The notes below the pieces were generated by a model. The model made no database searches and was not told the DNA's origin. It saw nothing but the letters and a program-made list of their open reading frames with translations. Shown here piece after piece: positions 11,082 through 17,576 of a DNA stretch of 38,153 nucleotides. The stretch is from NCBI GenBank assembly GCA_003133665.1, contig PKYK01000058.1:1-38153 (forward strand), written 5' to 3'. The stretch's first letter is position 1, and each line of letters begins with the position of its first letter. This stretch comes from Acidimicrobiaceae bacterium. Its GTDB lineage: Bacteria > Actinomycetota > Acidimicrobiia > Acidimicrobiales > RAAP-2. The position numbers were made by a program, and so were the translations under genes.

Positions 11082-12056
11082 CTAGAGCAGGTTCTCGCCG
11101 CCGAAGATGTCCGAGACCGAGGAGTCCTCGAATATTGCGGAAATTGCGTTCGCCACGATGGTGGCGACCGAGAGGATCTCGAGCTTCTCGAAGCGCCGTT
11201 CGGGGCCCAGGGGCAGGGTGTCGGTCACGATGACTCGGCTCACCGGCGCGTTGAAGAGACGGTCGACCGCCGGCGGCGAGAAGATGGCGTGGGTCGCCAT
11301 GACCCAGATCTCCTCGGCGCCGTGGGACTTCAGCAGGTCACAGGCCGCCACGATCGTGCCCGCGGTGTCGATCATGTCGTCGATCAGCACGCAGTGCCGG
11401 CCCGACACGTCACCGACGATGTGCCGCGCCTCGGCGATGTTGGTCGTGCCGTGGGGGCGGGTCTTGTGCACCAGGGCGAGGTCGCAGCCCAGGTGCTGGG
11501 CGTAGCGTTCGGCGACCTTCACCCGGCCCGCGTCGGGAGCCACGACGACGAGCTCGTGCGGGTTGGTGTGGGCCTTCAGGTAGTCCTCCAGCACCGGCGC
11601 GGCGACGAGGTGGTCGACGGGGATGTCGAAGAAACCCTGGATCTGTCCCGAGTGGAAGTCGACCGAGAGCACGCGGTTGGCGCCAGCCGTTTGCAGCATG
11701 TCGGCGATGAGCTTGGCCGTGATCGGCTCGCGACCGGCCGATTTACGATCCTGGCGCGCGTACCCGTAGTTCGGGATGACGGCGGTGATGCTCCTGGCGG
11801 AGGCGCGTTTCGCGGCGTCGATCATGATGAGCTGCTCCATCACCGCGTCGTTCACCGGCGAGGAGTGGGTTTGGATGATGAACACGTGAGCGCCCCGAAT
11901 CGACTCGTCGAAGCGGCAGTGAATCTCGCCGTTCGCGAATTCACGGACGTTGGCCTCGGTCAGCGTGACACCCAACTTGTCGGCGATGTCCCGGGCGAGG
12001 GTGGGATGGCACCGCCCCGTGACGATGACGAGGCGACGCTTTGCGAGGGACTCCAC
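11082..12056 (-). CDS. prs: Ribose-phosphate pyrophosphokinase (PRPP synthetase)
   Basis: A 324-residue class I PRPP synthetase, making PRPP from ribose-5-phosphate and ATP for nucleotide, His and Trp synthesis. Motifs: FANGEIHCRFDESIRG, the NYGYARQDRKSAGREPI ATP/flexible loop, VDFHSGQIQGFFDIP, and the PRPP-binding loop VLIDDMIDTAGTIV. I chose the GTG at 12056, which gives the family-like N-terminus MESLAKRRLVIVTG. A TTG at 12071 would add five residues and cannot be excluded; neither has a convincing ribosome binding site. The start follows the glmU stop by 31 bp. The glmU-prs pairing is conserved in Gram-positive bacteria. Confidence 0.95.
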   Translation of the reverse strand: MESLAKRRLVIVTGRCHPTLARDIADKLGVTLTEANVREFANGEIHCRFDESIRGAHVFIIQTHSSPVNDAVMEQLIMIDAAKRASARSITAVIPNYGYARQDRKSAGREPITAKLIADMLQTAGANRVLSVDFHSGQIQGFFDIPVDHLVAAPVLEDYLKAHTNPHELVVVAPDAGRVKVAERYAQHLGCDLALVHKTRPHGTTNIAEARHIVGDVSGRHCVLIDDMIDTAGTIVAACDLLKSHGAEEIWVMATHAIFSPPAVDRLFNAPVSRVIVTDTLPLGPERRFEKLEILSVATIVANAISAIFEDSSVSDIFGGENLL

Positions 12057-12087
12057 GGCGCCAGCGTACAAGGTGCGCTGGTACCCC

Positions 12088-13200
12088 CTAGCGAGAGCGG
12101 TATTCGAAGGGGGCCACCACCTCGGCATTGGCGATCTCGACGCCCGGCTCCAGCACGACGAACGAGCTCACCCGGGCCTCGGCGCCGATCCGCACCTGCG
12201 TTGCTTCCACGGTGTCCACCCGGGCGTTCTCCCCCACGCGGACGTCGCTCAGGTTCGCGTAGGGGCCGATTTGCGCCCCCCGCGCGATCACGCAGTGGCC
12301 CTTCAGCACGGTGCCGGGCAGCAACGACACCTCGCTCGCGAGCTCGACGTCGGCGTCGATGTAGGTGTGCGCGGGGTCCCACATGGTGACGCCGCGCTGC
12401 AACCACTTCTCGTTGATCCGGGCCCGCAGCACGGCCTCGGCCGCCGCCAGCTGTGAACGGTCGTTCACGCCCGCCGCCTCCTGGGGATCGCTGAGCAGCA
12501 TGGCGTTGGTCACGTGGCCGGCCTCGTGCAGCACGGCGACCAGGTCGGTCAGGTAGTACTCGTGCTGGGAGTTCTGGCGCCCGACCCGTCGAAGGGCCGG
12601 TCCGAGGAGGCTCTCGCGAACCACCATGATCGACGTGTTGATCTCGGTGATGGCGCGTTCCTGGGCGGTGGCGTCACGTTCCTCCACGATGCGCGCCACC
12701 GAACCGTCCTTGGCGCGCACGATTCGTCCGTAGCCCGAAGGATCGGCGACGTCGGCCGTCAGGATCGTCAGGGCCGCCTGACTCTCGCGGTGGCGCGCCA
12801 GCAGCTCGCCGATCGTGCCCGGCCGCAGCAGAGGGGTGTCGCCCGGCATGATCAAGACGTCGCCGTCGGTTCCACCGATCTCGTCACTGATCGTCGGCAG
12901 GGCCACCGCGACGGCGTGACCGGTGCCCAGCTGCTCGGACTGCTCGACGAAGGTGAGGTGGACGTCGGCGCGGGCCCGCTCGGTCAGCGCCTTCTCCACC
13001 CAGGTCGCGCCGTGGCCAACGACGACCACCATGGCGCGGACCTCTTCCTGGGTGGCGGCATCGAGCACGTAGAGGACCATCGGACGCCCGCACAGGTGGT
13101 GCAGGGGCTTGGGCCGTGATGAGCGCATCCGCGTCCCCTCGCCCGCGGCGAGGACAACAACGCAGGTCGGTCGGTTCACATCAACATCTCTAGCAGCCAT
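12088..13200 (-). CDS. glmU: UDP-GlcNAc pyrophosphorylase, GlmU with truncated acetyltransferase domain
   Basis: A 370-residue GlmU-like protein; normal bifunctional GlmU is about 450-490 residues. The N-terminal uridylyltransferase is intact: VVVLAAGEGTRMRSSRPKPL, LGTGHAVAVAL, MPGDTPLL, GYGRIV and EINTSI. The left-handed beta-helix starts normally (TYIDADVELASEVSLLPGTV) but stops after about 100 residues. The segments that carry the acetyltransferase His, Lys and acetyl-CoA contacts are missing, and the usual LRPG reads LEPG. Only 31 bp lie between its stop and prs, so no hidden C-terminal fragment exists. It should still make UDP-GlcNAc from GlcNAc-1-P; GlcN-1-P acetylation would need another protein. 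A GTG at 13179 is an alternative start. Confidence 0.88.
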   Translation of the reverse strand: MAARDVDVNRPTCVVVLAAGEGTRMRSSRPKPLHHLCGRPMVLYVLDAATQEEVRAMVVVVGHGATWVEKALTERARADVHLTFVEQSEQLGTGHAVAVALPTISDEIGGTDGDVLIMPGDTPLLRPGTIGELLARHRESQAALTILTADVADPSGYGRIVRAKDGSVARIVEERDATAQERAITEINTSIMVVRESLLGPALRRVGRQNSQHEYYLTDLVAVLHEAGHVTNAMLLSDPQEAAGVNDRSQLAAAEAVLRARINEKWLQRGVTMWDPAHTYIDADVELASEVSLLPGTVLKGHCVIARGAQIGPYANLSDVRVGENARVDTVEATQVRIGAEARVSSFVVLEPGVEIANAEVVAPFEYRSR

Positions 13201-13204
13201 CTTC

Positions 13205-13210
13205 TACGAT
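13205..13210 (+). promoter_or_regulatory. Putative -10 element TACGAT of a leaderless hydrolase transcript
   Basis: TACGAT fits the actinobacterial -10 pattern TANNNT and lies 7 nt before the GTG at 13218, the distance expected when transcription starts on the start codon. It also overlaps a competing ATG at 13209, which argues for the GTG as the true start. No clear -35 is seen. Confidence 0.4.
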
Positions 13211-13217
13211 GCCAAGC

Positions 13218-14105
13218 GTGGACGAGTTTTCTTACGACGAGTTCTCTCTTTTTCACGAGAACGTCAGCGAGTGGAACCTGGACGTGCCGATCCCCCCGGT
13301 GCGCCGCTTCTTCGTCGCCGTCGACGGACTGCGCCAGTTGAGCGGCCTCCAATGGGGTGACGGCGATCCCGAGCTCGCGCTGCTCCACGGCGGAGCCCAA
13401 AACGCCCACACGTTCGACACGGTCGCCCTGGCCCTGCAGCGACCTCTGATTGCCCTCGACCTGCCCGGTCACGGTCACTCCGACGCCGGCCCCTACGGAC
13501 CGTCGGCCATCGCCAGCCACGCCGCCGACGTCGAGTGGGCGCTCGTGCAGTTGCTGAGCGGTCCGCGCCCGCTCGTGGGCATGTCGCTCGGCGGCCTCAC
13601 CTCGATTCTGGTGGCCCACGACCGTCCCGACCTCATCAGTTCGCTGCTGCTCATCGACATCACACCGGGGGTGAACGCCGAGAAGGCCCGCCACATCACG
13701 GACTTCGTGAACGGACCAACGTCGTTCGACGACTTCGAGGAGATGTTGGCCCGCACGATTGAGCACAACCCCACGCGGTCGGTGTCCTCGCTGCGTCGAG
13801 GCATCTTGCACAACGCCCTGCGGCGAAGCGACGGGACGTGGGTCTGGCGCCACCAACAGCACCCCAAATCCGAGCTCGTCGCCCCCGAGGTCGGCGACCT
13901 CTGGGCCACGTTGGGCGAACTGACCATGCCGGTCACGCTGCTTCGAGCCATGGCCGCCGGATCGGTCGTCGACGACGACGACGACGACGAATTTCGCCGG
14001 CGTCTGCCCGGGGCCACGGTGATCCACGTGCCCGGCGCCGGTCACTCGATACAGGGTGACGCTCCACTGGAACTCGCGGCCCTGATAAACCGATTCTGTG
14101 TCTGA
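13218..14105 (+). CDS. Alpha/beta hydrolase
   Basis: A 295-residue alpha/beta-hydrolase-fold enzyme. The oxyanion/HG motif is ALLHGGAQNAHTF, the nucleophile elbow GMSLGGL has Ser123, and the catalytic His is in HVPGAGHSIQGD near the C-terminus. The acid is probably in the loop VVDDDDDDEF, where an uninterrupted (GAC)n repeat encodes six Asp. The LDLPGHGHSDAGPYGP segment is typical of esterases and C-C hydrolases; the substrate is unknown. Transcribed divergently from glmU with hardly any spacer, so the start is uncertain: ATG at 13209 leaves 8 bp, while the GTG at 13218 has a well-placed -10. I chose the GTG. Confidence 0.85.
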   Translation: MDEFSYDEFSLFHENVSEWNLDVPIPPVRRFFVAVDGLRQLSGLQWGDGDPELALLHGGAQNAHTFDTVALALQRPLIALDLPGHGHSDAGPYGPSAIASHAADVEWALVQLLSGPRPLVGMSLGGLTSILVAHDRPDLISSLLLIDITPGVNAEKARHITDFVNGPTSFDDFEEMLARTIEHNPTRSVSSLRRGILHNALRRSDGTWVWRHQQHPKSELVAPEVGDLWATLGELTMPVTLLRAMAAGSVVDDDDDDEFRRRLPGATVIHVPGAGHSIQGDAPLELAALINRFCV

Positions 14106-14111
14106 GATCAG

Positions 14112-14187
14112 TGGCTGGCGGGGGAGGGCTCGAACCTCCAACCTACGGATTCAAAGTCCGTCGTTCTGCCAATTGAACTACCCGCCA
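14112..14187 (-). tRNA. tRNA-Gln (anticodon TTG)
   Basis: A 76-nt cloverleaf read on the minus strand. The acceptor stem TGGCGGG pairs with CCCGCCA, followed by discriminator G and an encoded CCA. The anticodon arm is ACGGA-CTTTGAA-TCCGT with anticodon TTG at 14152-14154, decoding CAA. The T arm has the expected GGTTCGAGCC core. It lies upstream of glmU but between two plus-strand genes, in the intergenic region shared with the response regulator promoter. Confidence 0.97.
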
Positions 14188-14209
14188 CTGCGGTACCGTG
14201 ACAATCTTC

Positions 14210-14241
14210 GGAGATTCTTAGAGAATGTCTGGAGATGCTTA
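14210..14241 (+). repeat. Direct repeat GGAGATNCTTA, possible response-regulator operator
   Basis: GGAGATTCTTA (14210-14220) and GGAGATGCTTA (14231-14241) match at 10 of 11 positions with a 21-bp period, two helical turns, 53-84 bp upstream of the response regulator start. OmpR-family regulators bind such direct repeats, so autoregulation is plausible; the tRNA-Gln promoter must share this region. Confidence 0.45.
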
Positions 14242-14293
14242 ATACCAAACAACAACACTAGAGCCTGACCGACCGATCCAAGAAAGCTGCGCC

Positions 14294-14995
14294 GTGACCA
14301 CCAACACCTCTCCGACCTCCTACGTCGCGATCGTTGACGACGACGCCGCCATCCGCACCGCTCTCGGACGGGCGCTGCGCATGGAGAATTACGAGGTCGA
14401 GCTGTTCGAAGACGGGACCAGCGCGCTCAAATCGATCCAGCTCCGAGCCCCTGATGCCATAGTGCTGGACCTGCAACTGCCCGACATCGACGGGCTCGAG
14501 GTCTGCCGCCGCATCCGTCGAGCCGGTGACTCAACCCCGATCCTCATGTTGACCGCGCGGGACGCGGTCAACGACCGCGTCGAGGGGCTCGACGTGGGCG
14601 CCGACGACTACCTCGTGAAGCCCTTTGACCTGGCCGAACTCCTGGCGCGCCTGCGTGCGCTCCTTCGACGCCACGGCCTCGGTGACGGCGACGAGACGGT
14701 CCTGCGCTTCGAGGACCTCAGCCTGAACCCCCCCACTCGCGAAGTCCGTCGCGGCGACCGGAAGATCGAGCTCACGAAGATCGAATTCGACCTGCTGGAG
14801 CTCTTTCTCCATCACCCGCGTCAGGTGCTCACCCGCGACCAGATCCTCGATCTGGTCTGGGGCTACAACTTCGACTCGGGTACCAACTCGCTCGCGGTCT
14901 ACATCGGGTACCTGCGGCGCAAGCTCGAAGAGGGCAACGAGCAGCGGCTGATTCAGACGGTGCGTGGCGTGGGTTACGCGTTGCGCACCTCGTGA
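14294..14995 (+). CDS. OmpR/PhoB-family response regulator
   Basis: A 233-residue two-domain regulator. The receiver domain (about 9-125) has the acidic pocket VDDDAA at 14-19, the phosphoacceptor Asp59 in IVLDLQLPDIDG, the switch Thr in LMLTARDA and the conserved Lys in DDYLVKPFD. The C-terminal winged helix (about 140-233) has LTKIEFDLLELFLHHP, VLTRDQILDLVWG and RKLEEGNEQRLIQTVRGVGY. Overall it looks like the MprA/TrcR group. The GTG start is preceded by a 50-nt leader without a strong Shine-Dalgarno. Its stop overlaps the kinase start by 4 bp. It probably controls the redox genes downstream and itself. Confidence 0.95.
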   Translation: MTTNTSPTSYVAIVDDDAAIRTALGRALRMENYEVELFEDGTSALKSIQLRAPDAIVLDLQLPDIDGLEVCRRIRRAGDSTPILMLTARDAVNDRVEGLDVGADDYLVKPFDLAELLARLRALLRRHGLGDGDETVLRFEDLSLNPPTREVRRGDRKIELTKIEFDLLELFLHHPRQVLTRDQILDLVWGYNFDSGTNSLAVYIGYLRRKLEEGNEQRLIQTVRGVGYALRTS

Positions 14996-16341
14996 CCTTT
15001 CGTTCACGCGTCATCGCCGCCACGGTGGGCGTGGCGGCCGTCGCGGTGTTGCTCGCCTGCCTCGCGTCGTTCGTCACCACTCGCAGCGCCCTGCTGCGCT
15101 CAGTCGACGAGTCGCTGTTGATCCAGGTCTCGCACTCCACGTCGAGCCCCCCACTGGGCGACGAGTCCCAAACCACTGGCTCGTATTTCGAACTCGTGCT
15201 CGCGAACGGACAGACCTCGCCGACGTCGAAGGTCCCGATCGACCAGACGATTCTCAGTGTCGCCAAGGGCAAATCGCCACAGGTCCTTCGCACCGTCCAG
15301 TTCGGTGGCGAGTTCTATCGCGAACTCGTCAATCCCCTTCCCGCCAACACGATCGTGAGTTGTTCCACCGGCGTCTGCGTCATCAAGTCGACGTCGGCCC
15401 AACTCTTCATCGTCAACATCACCGGTCAGATCAACGAGCTGCGGAACCTCGTGCGCACCCTGCTGCTGGTGGCCGTCGCGGGGCTGTTGCTGGCCCTCGG
15501 CCTCGGGATCTTCATCGCCCGAGCGGCGCTGCACCCACTCGAGGAAGTGACCGACGAGATCGAAGAGGTCGCGGAGACCAACGACATGACCCACCGCATC
15601 GCCGAAGGGGGCGCCGACGAACTCGGGCGGTTGCGCAGGGTCTTCAACCGATTGCTCACCTCGGTCCAGAACAGCCAGTCCCTGCAGCGACAGTTGGTCC
15701 TGGACGCCAGTCACGAGCTGCGCACCCCGCTCACCTCGCTGCGGACGAACGCCCAGGTGCTCTCGCGCGCCGACGAACTGAGCCCCGAAGACCTGCGCCA
15801 GCTCACCAATGACATGGTGACCCAGGTTGACGAACTCGCCGCACTGGTGACCGACCTCGGCGAACTCGCCCGGGGCGAGCGAAGCGAGGGGGCCATCGAG
15901 GCGCTGCGCCTCGACGAGTGCGTCGACGAGTGCGTCGACACCGCCCGCACGTACGCGCGCATCAAGGACATCACGATCGACACGCACGTGGAACCGTCGA
16001 TCGTGCTCGGCCGACGCGACCGACTCATTCGCGCGGTGAGCAACCTGCTCACCAATGCCGTGAAGTTCGCGCCGAATGGTGGCCAGATCAAGGTGGTCAC
16101 CGAGAACGGAACCATCACCGTGAGCGACAGCGGTCCGGGCATCTCCGACGCCGATCGTCCCCACGTCTTCGACCGGTTCTGGCGTTCGGCGTCGGCGCGC
16201 GCCCTGCCCGGTTCCGGCTTGGGGCTCTCCATCGTGGCCCAGGTGGTCGCCGAACTGCAAGGAACCGTCACGGTGGATCGCGATCCGGTGCTCGGCGGCG
16301 CGCGCTTCACGATCACCTTGCCCGTCGAACCTGTGGCCTGA
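14992..16341 (+). CDS. Sensor histidine kinase (HAMP, HisKA, HATPase)
   Basis: A 449-residue membrane kinase cognate to the adjacent regulator. Membrane helices lie at about 7-29 and 155-177 and bracket an extracytoplasmic sensor of about 125 residues with two Cys (SCSTGVC), a possible redox-sensitive or structural disulfide. A HAMP linker follows (HPLEEVTDEIEEVAETNDM), then HisKA with phospho-His241 in DASHELRTPLTSL, the N box NLLTNAVKFAPNGG, G1 DSGPGIS, F box FDRFWRS and G2 GSGLGLSIV. All catalytic boxes are intact. GTG start overlapping the regulator stop. An intrinsic terminator follows, separating the two-component genes from the redox operon. Confidence 0.95.
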   Translation: MTFRSRVIAATVGVAAVAVLLACLASFVTTRSALLRSVDESLLIQVSHSTSSPPLGDESQTTGSYFELVLANGQTSPTSKVPIDQTILSVAKGKSPQVLRTVQFGGEFYRELVNPLPANTIVSCSTGVCVIKSTSAQLFIVNITGQINELRNLVRTLLLVAVAGLLLALGLGIFIARAALHPLEEVTDEIEEVAETNDMTHRIAEGGADELGRLRRVFNRLLTSVQNSQSLQRQLVLDASHELRTPLTSLRTNAQVLSRADELSPEDLRQLTNDMVTQVDELAALVTDLGELARGERSEGAIEALRLDECVDECVDTARTYARIKDITIDTHVEPSIVLGRRDRLIRAVSNLLTNAVKFAPNGGQIKVVTENGTITVSDSGPGISDADRPHVFDRFWRSASARALPGSGLGLSIVAQVVAELQGTVTVDRDPVLGGARFTITLPVEPVA

Positions 16342-16355
16342 ACGGCGGCGCTGAG

Positions 16356-16384
16356 TCGGCAACCCCGATTCTGCCGATTTTCTT
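16356..16384 (+). terminator. Intrinsic terminator after the histidine kinase
   Basis: TCGGCA (16356-16361), a 10-nt loop, TGCCGA (16372-16377), then TTTTCTT. A stem followed by a T tract 15 bp after the kinase stop is a credible rho-independent terminator. The T tract overlaps the conserved leader of the next gene. Confidence 0.6.
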
Positions 16385-16447
16385 ACGTGTCGCCTGAGTG
16401 CCCCTTAGGCAGCGCTGCGAGACTGTTCGGGAAAGGAACTACTTATG
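16376..16447 (+). repeat. Conserved leader element, copy 1
   Basis: The 69 bp before the ATG at 16445 match, almost without gaps, the region before the ATG at 16987. Shared blocks are ATTTTC, TGCCnCTTAGG, AGCG, ACTnTT, GAAAGGAAC and CTTATG, with the CTTAGG block 41 nt before the ATG. It probably carries promoter, operator and ribosome binding site (AAGGA). Confidence 0.6.
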
Positions 16448-16759
16448 AGCCCCAATCCCCGTACCCCACAACAGCGCGATCGCCGGTTCGCCCGCGTCCG
16501 TCGCCTCACCCAGGGAATCCTGCTGGGTTCCGGCGTCGCCTCGGCCGTCCTCGTCGGTTACACCGCGGCCAACGCCAAGCCCGTGACGACCGTTCCGGTG
16601 ACTGTGGCCGCGCACGCCGCGACAACGACCACCACGCACACGACACCCAGTAAGGGTGGCTCGACGGCCACCACCGCCTACACGCCGCCCACCACGGCCC
16701 CGGTGGTGCACACCCCGGTCTGCACCACCACGCCGTCCGGCACCGTCATCTGTCACTAA
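16445..16759 (+). CDS. One-helix Thr-rich protein ending in CX9CH (paralogue 1)
   Basis: A 104-residue protein of no recognised family. A basic N-terminus (RDRRFARVRRLTQG) is followed by one membrane helix (ILLGSGVASAVLVGYTAA, about 25-42), so the rest should lie outside the membrane. Next comes a Thr/Pro/Ala linker, and the end is CTTTPSGTVICH. The two Cys with a PSG turn could form a disulfide-closed hairpin; a thiol-linked haem or metal site using the final His is a more speculative option. It is paralogous to the next gene: LTQ, LGSG and LVGY are conserved at the same spacing, as are the C-terminal TTTPSG and CH. ATG with AAGGA ribosome binding site. Promoter-proximal gene of the redox operon. 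Confidence 0.75.
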   Translation: MSPNPRTPQQRDRRFARVRRLTQGILLGSGVASAVLVGYTAANAKPVTTVPVTVAAHAATTTTTHTTPSKGGSTATTAYTPPTTAPVVHTPVCTTTPSGTVICH

Positions 16760-16816
16760 CCGCCAGGTGAACGGTGAGGTTCGGCGTCGCACGAACTCAT
16801 CGATCTTTGGGCGCGG

Positions 16817-16840
16817 AGGCCGGTTCAGCACCGCCGGCCT
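16817..16840 (+). terminator. GC-rich hairpin after paralogue 1
   Basis: AGGCCGG (16817-16823) and CCGGCCT (16834-16840) form a perfect 7-bp stem with a 10-nt loop. There is no T tract, so it may attenuate transcription or protect mRNA rather than terminate fully. The following 16846-16940 is unusually AT-rich for this genome, fitting a second promoter before paralogue 2. Confidence 0.35.
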
Positions 16841-16916
16841 TCAGTGACACGTTTCAACAGTTGTGCAGAAGTTGGGAAATAGACCGTTTGTACGGAATAA
16901 AATCATGAAAACTTTC

Positions 16917-16989
16917 AATTTTCACAATTTGTCCCAAACTGCCTCTTAGGGAGCGATGTCAAACTCTTGGAGAAAAGGAACCTCTTATG
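16917..16989 (+). repeat. Conserved leader element, copy 2
   Basis: Second copy of the leader found before 16445, with CTTAGG at 16945-16950, 42 nt before the ATG at 16987, and the ribosome binding site AAAAGGAAC. It shares ATTTTC and TGCCnCTTAGG at identical spacing with copy 1. Conservation in noncoding positions suggests a regulatory site kept after duplication. Confidence 0.6.
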
Positions 16990-17571
16990 CGCCCCCCTTC
17001 TGATTCCTCGCAACTACGAAAGCGCCGTTTCACCAGCGTTCGCCACCTCACGCAGGCAGTCTTCTTGGGTTCGGGTCTAGCCTCTGGCTTCCTCGTGGGC
17101 TACGTCGCCAATGCGACGAACGCCGCGACGTCTGCGTCGGCGCCCGTTTCGTCAAGCGGCACCACGTCGACGGGTGGCACAACTGCGGCGGGTGGCACCA
17201 CGGCGGGATCGACATCAACCAAGCGCACCACTGCGGGCGGCACCGTTCCCGGCGGCACCACGCCCGTCAGAAAGACGACTGGTCGAACCACGACCGGTCG
17301 CACTTCATCGACCGGTAAGACGCCGGGTCGAACCGCGGGAGGCACCGCCGCTGGCGCCACGGCGACGGTTGGCACGTCATCGGGTGGCACACCGGCTCCC
17401 ACCGCGCCGACACCCGTCGCAACGATCCCGGCACCAGCCGCGACAACTCCGGCCCCCACTGCCCCGCCAACGACCGCCTACACCCCTCCCGTCACGGTGC
17501 CGGTGACGGTGACCACGGTGTGCACCACCACCACGACGCCTTCGGGCAAGTCCCAGACCGTCTGCCACTGA
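16987..17571 (+). CDS. One-helix Thr/Gly-rich protein ending in CX13CH (paralogue 2)
   Basis: A 194-residue relative of the previous gene with the same basic N-terminus (LRKRRFTSVRHLTQ), one membrane helix (AVFLGSGLASGFLVGYVA, about 24-41) and C-terminal CTTTTTPSGKSQTVCH. The linker is about 90 residues longer and built of imperfect TTxGGT and GRTT repeats, then a Pro/Ala/Thr stretch, probably by repeat expansion. Actinobacterial ApbE/ferric-reductase loci often hold a one-helix protein with a Thr/Ser/Gly linker and a C-terminal FMN_bind domain; here the linker is present but the FMN_bind domain is not. A segment AAGATATVG loosely resembles the flavinylation motif (S/T)GAT. The stop is 5 bp before apbE. 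Confidence 0.75.
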   Translation: MRPPSDSSQLRKRRFTSVRHLTQAVFLGSGLASGFLVGYVANATNAATSASAPVSSSGTTSTGGTTAAGGTTAGSTSTKRTTAGGTVPGGTTPVRKTTGRTTTGRTSSTGKTPGRTAGGTAAGATATVGTSSGGTPAPTAPTPVATIPAPAATTPAPTAPPTTAYTPPVTVPVTVTTVCTTTTTPSGKSQTVCH

Positions 17572-17576
17572 ACACC

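Noticed and set aside
12056..12088. Missing GlmU C-terminus as a frameshift or sequencing error
   Set aside because: Only 31 bp separate the glmU stop from prs, and no frame there encodes beta-helix repeats, so the shortening is a real loss in this sequence.
13176..14141. 321-codon open frame on the minus strand opposite the hydrolase
   Set aside because: The plus strand carries the Ser-His hydrolase motifs; the minus frame has no family features.
16987..17571. Thr-rich repeats as a CRISPR-like or mobile repeat array
   Set aside because: The repeats are short, imperfect and in frame in a coding gene; there are no spacers, inverted ends or target-site duplications.
17520..17576. Earlier apbE start giving an MHHHH N-terminus
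   Set aside because: It lies inside paralogue 2 in another frame. The ATG at 17577 follows that stop and directly precedes the conserved domain.
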